8,012 bases of DNA from JAQVEM01 sp034660395 (GTDB lineage Bacteria > Actinomycetota > Humimicrobiia > Humimicrobiales > Humimicrobiaceae). This document shows, piece by piece, positions 5,828 to 8,012 of the stretch. Positions within the stretch are counted from its first letter, which is position 1. Each line of letters starts with the position of its first letter. The DNA is taken from assembly GCA_034660395.1 (NCBI GenBank), contig JAYEJA010000150.1, forward strand, positions 1 through 8,012, given 5' to 3'. The notes beneath the pieces were generated by a model that saw only the letters and a program-made list of their open reading frames with translations, did no database searches and was not told the origin of the DNA. Made by a program: the position numbers and the translations under genes.

Positions 5828-6373
5828 AGAGAAGCCAATTCAACAGAAAACCTTGCAAGATATATCATAAGGGAATCATTCTCTTAAGGTGCGGTTGAAA
5901 TATTATCCGATGATGCAAAGGTAATCTACCAGTCTAAATACGGAAAGGATGTAAAGGAGTTTGATCCCCTTGAATTGATAGCGGCCCTTGTTTCACATAT
6001 TCCGGATAGAGGCGGCCAGACCGTTAGGTACCTCGGCTTTTACAGCAATGTCACACGGGGCAGGCTTAAAAAAGAGGAGGATGGGCCCCAGTATCATATC
6101 ATAGAAGATGAGAGTCCCGTGGGACTGAACAGGTCCCGGGCACGGCTCATACAGAAGATATATGAAGTGGGTCCGCTTATCTGTCCAAAGTGCGGAGGGG
6201 ATGTGAGGATAATTGCCTTTATTGAAGACTATAAGGTGGTAAAGAAGATACTTGATTATCTGGGGATATATGAGTTTAAAAGAAAAAGGCCTCCGCCTAA
6301 AACAAACACTTTCCCTGATAAGTTTTATAATTATATACGGGATGACTATATAGACTGTAACCACGTATACTAG
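5828..6373 (+). pseudogene. IS91-like transposase, C-terminal remnant
   Basis: One frame directly after the permease stop reads as the end of an IS91-family rolling-circle transposase. Recognisable pieces are E-N-L-A-R-Y-I-I-R (about 5846-5872), F-D-P-L-E-L-I-A-A-L-V-S-H-I-P, then V-R-Y-L-G-F-Y-S-N-V-x-R-G, and near the end I-C-P-K-C-G-G with cysteines at 6182-6184 and 6191-6193, followed by V-V-K-K-I-L-D-Y-L-G. A TAA at 5885-5887 interrupts the frame just after the first piece. Everything before E-N-L-A-R-Y, including the nicking tyrosines and the N-terminal zinc finger, is missing. An internal TTG at 5975 could open a short frame, but no functional protein is expected. This segment is more GC-rich than the transporter genes beside it, in line with a foreign origin. 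Confidence 0.85.
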
Positions 6374-6735
6374 GATGATTACGGGGCCGCAGGATATTTG
6401 GCTGTTATAAGACTGGCCTGGATATGGTCTTTTATTGGTTTATTTGTGCCTTCAGAGTATTGTTATTGTCTGCTCTAATATCATATTTTCAATACTTCTT
6501 AAAGTAGATTATGGTGATTATTTATGCTTCATACTCTGGTTATCATTAACAGAAGTGCACCGGGATTTGTGAATCTTTTTCCTCAGGAAAAGGCTTTTTT
6601 CTTAAAATAGGTTCGAGCTGCGTCTAATAGAATCAGCCAAGTTTTTTCTCTTTTCTCTATACTTCAAAAAAGTTGGTGCATGATACGGAAACGGGGTCTG
6701 ACTGTTTTATACAAATTTGAATCTATGCTTGAGTC
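6374..6735. other. Non-coding stretch after IS91-like remnant
   Basis: I see no supportable gene on either strand across these 362 bases. The stretch holds the hairpin terminator at 6575-6600 and pyrimidine-rich tracts around 6640-6660. The base composition changes from GC-richer at the left edge to AT-rich, so the left part may be the end region of the IS91-like element, but no terminal sequence could be identified. Confidence 0.4.
6575..6600 (+). terminator. Rho-independent terminator
   Basis: CTTTTTCC (6575-6582) pairs with GGAAAAGG (6586-6593), an eight-pair stem with one G-T wobble and a three-base TCA loop, followed by C and six T residues (6595-6600). The shape and T tract fit an intrinsic terminator for plus-strand transcription. 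No intact gene ends just upstream; it would stop read-through from the ABC operon and the IS91-like remnant. Confidence 0.55.
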
Positions 6736-7317
6736 TCAGTCAGTTGGTTTACCGAGCTTGACAGCTGTACCATACACCAAAAGCTCAGCAGCACTGCCAA
6801 TAACACTGGTAGTCATAAAACGGACGTTAATTACCGCGTCAGCTCCCAACTCTTCAGCCTTTGCTATCATCCTATCAGTAGCTATCTTGCGTGCTTGTCC
6901 CATCATTTCCGTATACTCGATAAGCTCTCCCCCAAGAATCAGCCGCACCAGTGCTGAAAGGTCCCTTCCAACCCAGATAGCATAGACAGTGTGCCCCTGT
7001 GCCAGACCTAAAATCTCTGTGACCTTTCGACTGGGGACTTCTGCGGAATTCTGGATCAACACGCGAGTCTGGGGTCCAGCAGCTGCAAGTTCTTTTCCCT
7101 GAGCTTTGCCTTTTCCCTGTTCTGCAGCCACTGTCAGCAGGACCAGCAGAATACCCCCCAGAAGGCAGTACGCTGCAGTCTTGATCCACCAGGGTAAAAT
7201 GGGTTCATGGTAGATATACCAGGGTACCCCGGCAAATATCGTAGTAAAGAGCCCGAGTACGAAAGCCAGTGAACCAACCAGTCTAAGTATTTTTATGATT
7301 AATCGAATTACTTTCAT
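6736..7317 (-). CDS. Membrane-anchored YbjQ (UPF0145) domain protein
   Basis: This 193-residue protein joins two N-terminal membrane helices to a YbjQ/UPF0145 domain. The helices span about residues 10-31 and 45-64, separated by a short Trp/Pro-rich loop; a Lys/Gly/Ala-rich linker (66-82) follows. From residue 84 the YbjQ signature is clear: V-P-S-R-K-V-T-E-I-L-G-L-A-Q-G, then G-G-E-L-I-E-Y-T, A-K-A-E-E-L-G-A-D-A-V-I-N-V-R-F, and at the end G-x-A-A-E-L-L-V-Y-G-T-A-V. Most YbjQ proteins I know are soluble, about 100 residues and form oligomeric rings; heavy-metal binding has been suggested but the function is unsettled. AGGAGG (7322-7327 on the complement) lies 4 bases before the ATG. It appears intact and is transcribed alone. 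Confidence 0.9.
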   Translation of the reverse strand: MKVIRLIIKILRLVGSLAFVLGLFTTIFAGVPWYIYHEPILPWWIKTAAYCLLGGILLVLLTVAAEQGKGKAQGKELAAAGPQTRVLIQNSAEVPSRKVTEILGLAQGHTVYAIWVGRDLSALVRLILGGELIEYTEMMGQARKIATDRMIAKAEELGADAVINVRFMTTSVIGSAAELLVYGTAVKLGKPTD

Positions 7318-7369
7318 AATTCCTCCTATCGTATTGATGTAATGATTGCAATGATCATCTACTAATGAA

Positions 7370-7375
7370 ATTATA
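7370..7375 (-). promoter_or_regulatory. Possible -10 box of the YbjQ-domain gene
   Basis: Read on the minus strand, this is a perfect TATAAT about 52 bases before the start codon. The closest -35 candidate, TTGATT, is 20 bases further upstream, longer than optimal. The leader between the box and the gene contains ATTGCAAT and ATGATCAT palindromes (about 7344-7358) that could be regulatory. Confidence 0.3.
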
Positions 7376-7389
7376 CTATATATTTTATC

Positions 7390-7578
7390 TTAAAGAATCA
7401 ATTCAGGTATAAAAATATCCTCATCTGAATCAATAATACTGGTTCTAACTTCGTACGCTATGGCCAGCCAGATAGAACAACTATCATGTTTTATCAGCTC
7501 ATCAAAGTACTTTCTCAAGGTATACTCTAACTTTCGACCTCTTAGCTTTAATTTCGTAAGTACAGAATTAATTAACTT
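7390..7578 (-). pseudogene. Second copy of the unrecognised protein tail
   Basis: A minus-strand frame of 62 codons, bounded upstream by TGA 7579-7581 and ending at TAA 7390-7392, has no ATG start. Its last 25 residues include W-L-A-I-A-Y-E-V-R and D-E-D-I-F-I-P-E-L, nearly identical to the end of the split gene at 2243-2668. Upstream, both share K-Y-[FL] some 12 to 14 residues before the W-L-A-I; the rest has diverged. It is probably the C-terminal fragment of a member of the same family, left behind after truncation. The function is unknown. Confidence 0.45.
7398..7470. repeat. 73-base dispersed repeat, copy B
   Basis: This is the partner of the block at 2251-2323, in the same orientation, 65 of 73 bases identical. 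It covers the last 24 codons or so of the minus-strand frame described above. Confidence 0.9.
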
Positions 7579-7602
7579 TCAAACTTTCAAATGAGTCAGG
7601 AG

Positions 7603-8012
7603 TCATTTTTTTGCTGTATTTCTAATACTATATAGAAAACAAGATATGCTCCAGATAATTATAAGAATCAATCCATAAAAACTAAACCAGAATAAAAAAC
7701 GGGAGAGCATATTGCCTTTTTTTAATACTTCTATATCCTCAACATAGATAATTTCACATGCTCCCCTGCCGTTATCTTCTCTGGTCGTACTCGATTTCCA
7801 GGTAATAGTATTTTGTCCGGATATTCCATTACCCTCTAACGGTGCAGCTATGATATTTACCAGTTTCCCTTTGATTGTTATCTGATCACCGCGGTTAATT
7901 TTTTTTGCTTCATCGCTCAAATCCTTTTCCCTGGTAAATAAATGGTTATTGGAGAATTCATTGAGGTTGAAGGCGGCATCTCCATTCCACCGGACCCAGC
8001 ACCAGCGGGAGT
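7603..8012 (-). CDS. Conserved membrane protein, C-terminal part (runs off window)
   Basis: The frame is open from the right edge of the window to TGA 7603-7605, giving 135 visible residues with the N-terminus outside. The internal TTG at 7918-7920 has no good ribosome binding site, and coding continues upstream of it, so it is not the start. Visible features are W-V-R-W-N-G-D, then F-S-N-N-H-L, a basic I-N-R-G-D-Q-I-T-I-K-G-K-L-V-N-I strand, and W-K-S-S-T-T-R-E-D-N-G-x-G-A-C-E-I-I-Y-V with a D-I-E-V-L-K ending. One strongly hydrophobic helix (about the last 32 to 8 residues) precedes a basic tail. I recall the S-x-N-N-H, K-G-D-x-[IV]-x-[IL]-x-G-x-L-V and T-x-R-x-D-x-G-x-G-[AS]-C-E motifs from uncharacterised membrane proteins, but know no assigned function. 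Confidence 0.7.
   Translation of the reverse strand, partial: SRWCWVRWNGDAAFNLNEFSNNHLFTREKDLSDEAKKINRGDQITIKGKLVNIIAAPLEGNGISGQNTITWKSSTTREDNGRGACEIIYVEDIEVLKKGNMLSRFLFWFSFYGLILIIIWSISCFLYSIRNTAKK

Noticed and set aside
5413..5868. Minus-strand open frame of 151 codons
   Set aside because: It is antisense to the second permease, whose membrane helices and motifs are clear on the plus strand.
5993..6364. Minus-strand open frame of 123 codons
   Set aside because: It is opposite the IS91-like remnant, whose family motifs are on the plus strand.
6661..6715. GC-richer segment with a GGGGTCTGAC string, recalling insertion-sequence flanks
   Set aside because: No inverted partner or second copy in the window, so an element end cannot be supported.
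6680..7189. Open frames at 6680-6985 (plus) and 6875-7189 (minus)
   Set aside because: Both overlap the YbjQ-domain gene in other frames and show no family features.
7573..7605. Short tandem repeats (AACTTTCA twice; GAGTCAG then GAGTCA)
   Set aside because: Two units each, too short to be more than chance in this composition; no CRISPR-like array exists in the window.

Overview
The window looks like an accessory, mobile-element-rich stretch of a low-GC Gram-positive anaerobe, most likely a clostridial Firmicute. The evidence is AT-rich DNA, strong AGGAGG-type ribosome binding sites, sigma-A-like promoters, a short lipoprotein and a clostridial-style ABC-2 exporter operon. No rRNA, tRNA or housekeeping gene is present to fix the taxon, so this is inference.

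Layout. At 1-560 a very AT-rich leader with a good promoter precedes an orphan mobC-like relaxosome gene. At 547-1181 a ParE-type toxin and Phd/YefM-type antitoxin pair lies on the minus strand with its own promoter. At 1197-1499 the C-terminal catalytic end of a tyrosine recombinase remains, with its N-terminal part gone. These three fit the relic of an integrative or mobilizable element. At 1652-2182 a lipoprotein gene stands alone. At 2243-2668 (minus) an unrecognised reading frame is split by one internal stop; its last 73 bases recur at 7398-7470. At 2922-3251 a transposase-accessory-like gene (IS66 type) appears cut near its end.

At 3333-5827 lies the only complete multi-gene operon: an ABC ATPase followed by two ABC-2 permeases. 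A 12-base-arm inverted repeat sits immediately upstream of its probable -10 box, and no regulator gene is next to it. Directly after the second permease stop comes a remnant of an IS91-like transposase (5828-6373) with one in-frame stop. A 360-base non-coding stretch with a good hairpin terminator follows. From 6736 to the end, minus-strand genes encode a membrane-anchored YbjQ-domain protein, the second copy of the conserved tail, and the C-terminal part of a membrane protein running off the window.

Overall the region is a mosaic: an intact transporter operon, intact small genes and at least three broken mobile-element genes abut one another. I see no convincing new multi-gene defence system. 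The observations most worth a second look are the operator-like repeat lacking a nearby regulator, the duplicated 73-base tail of an unknown gene family, and the interrupted minus-strand gene.
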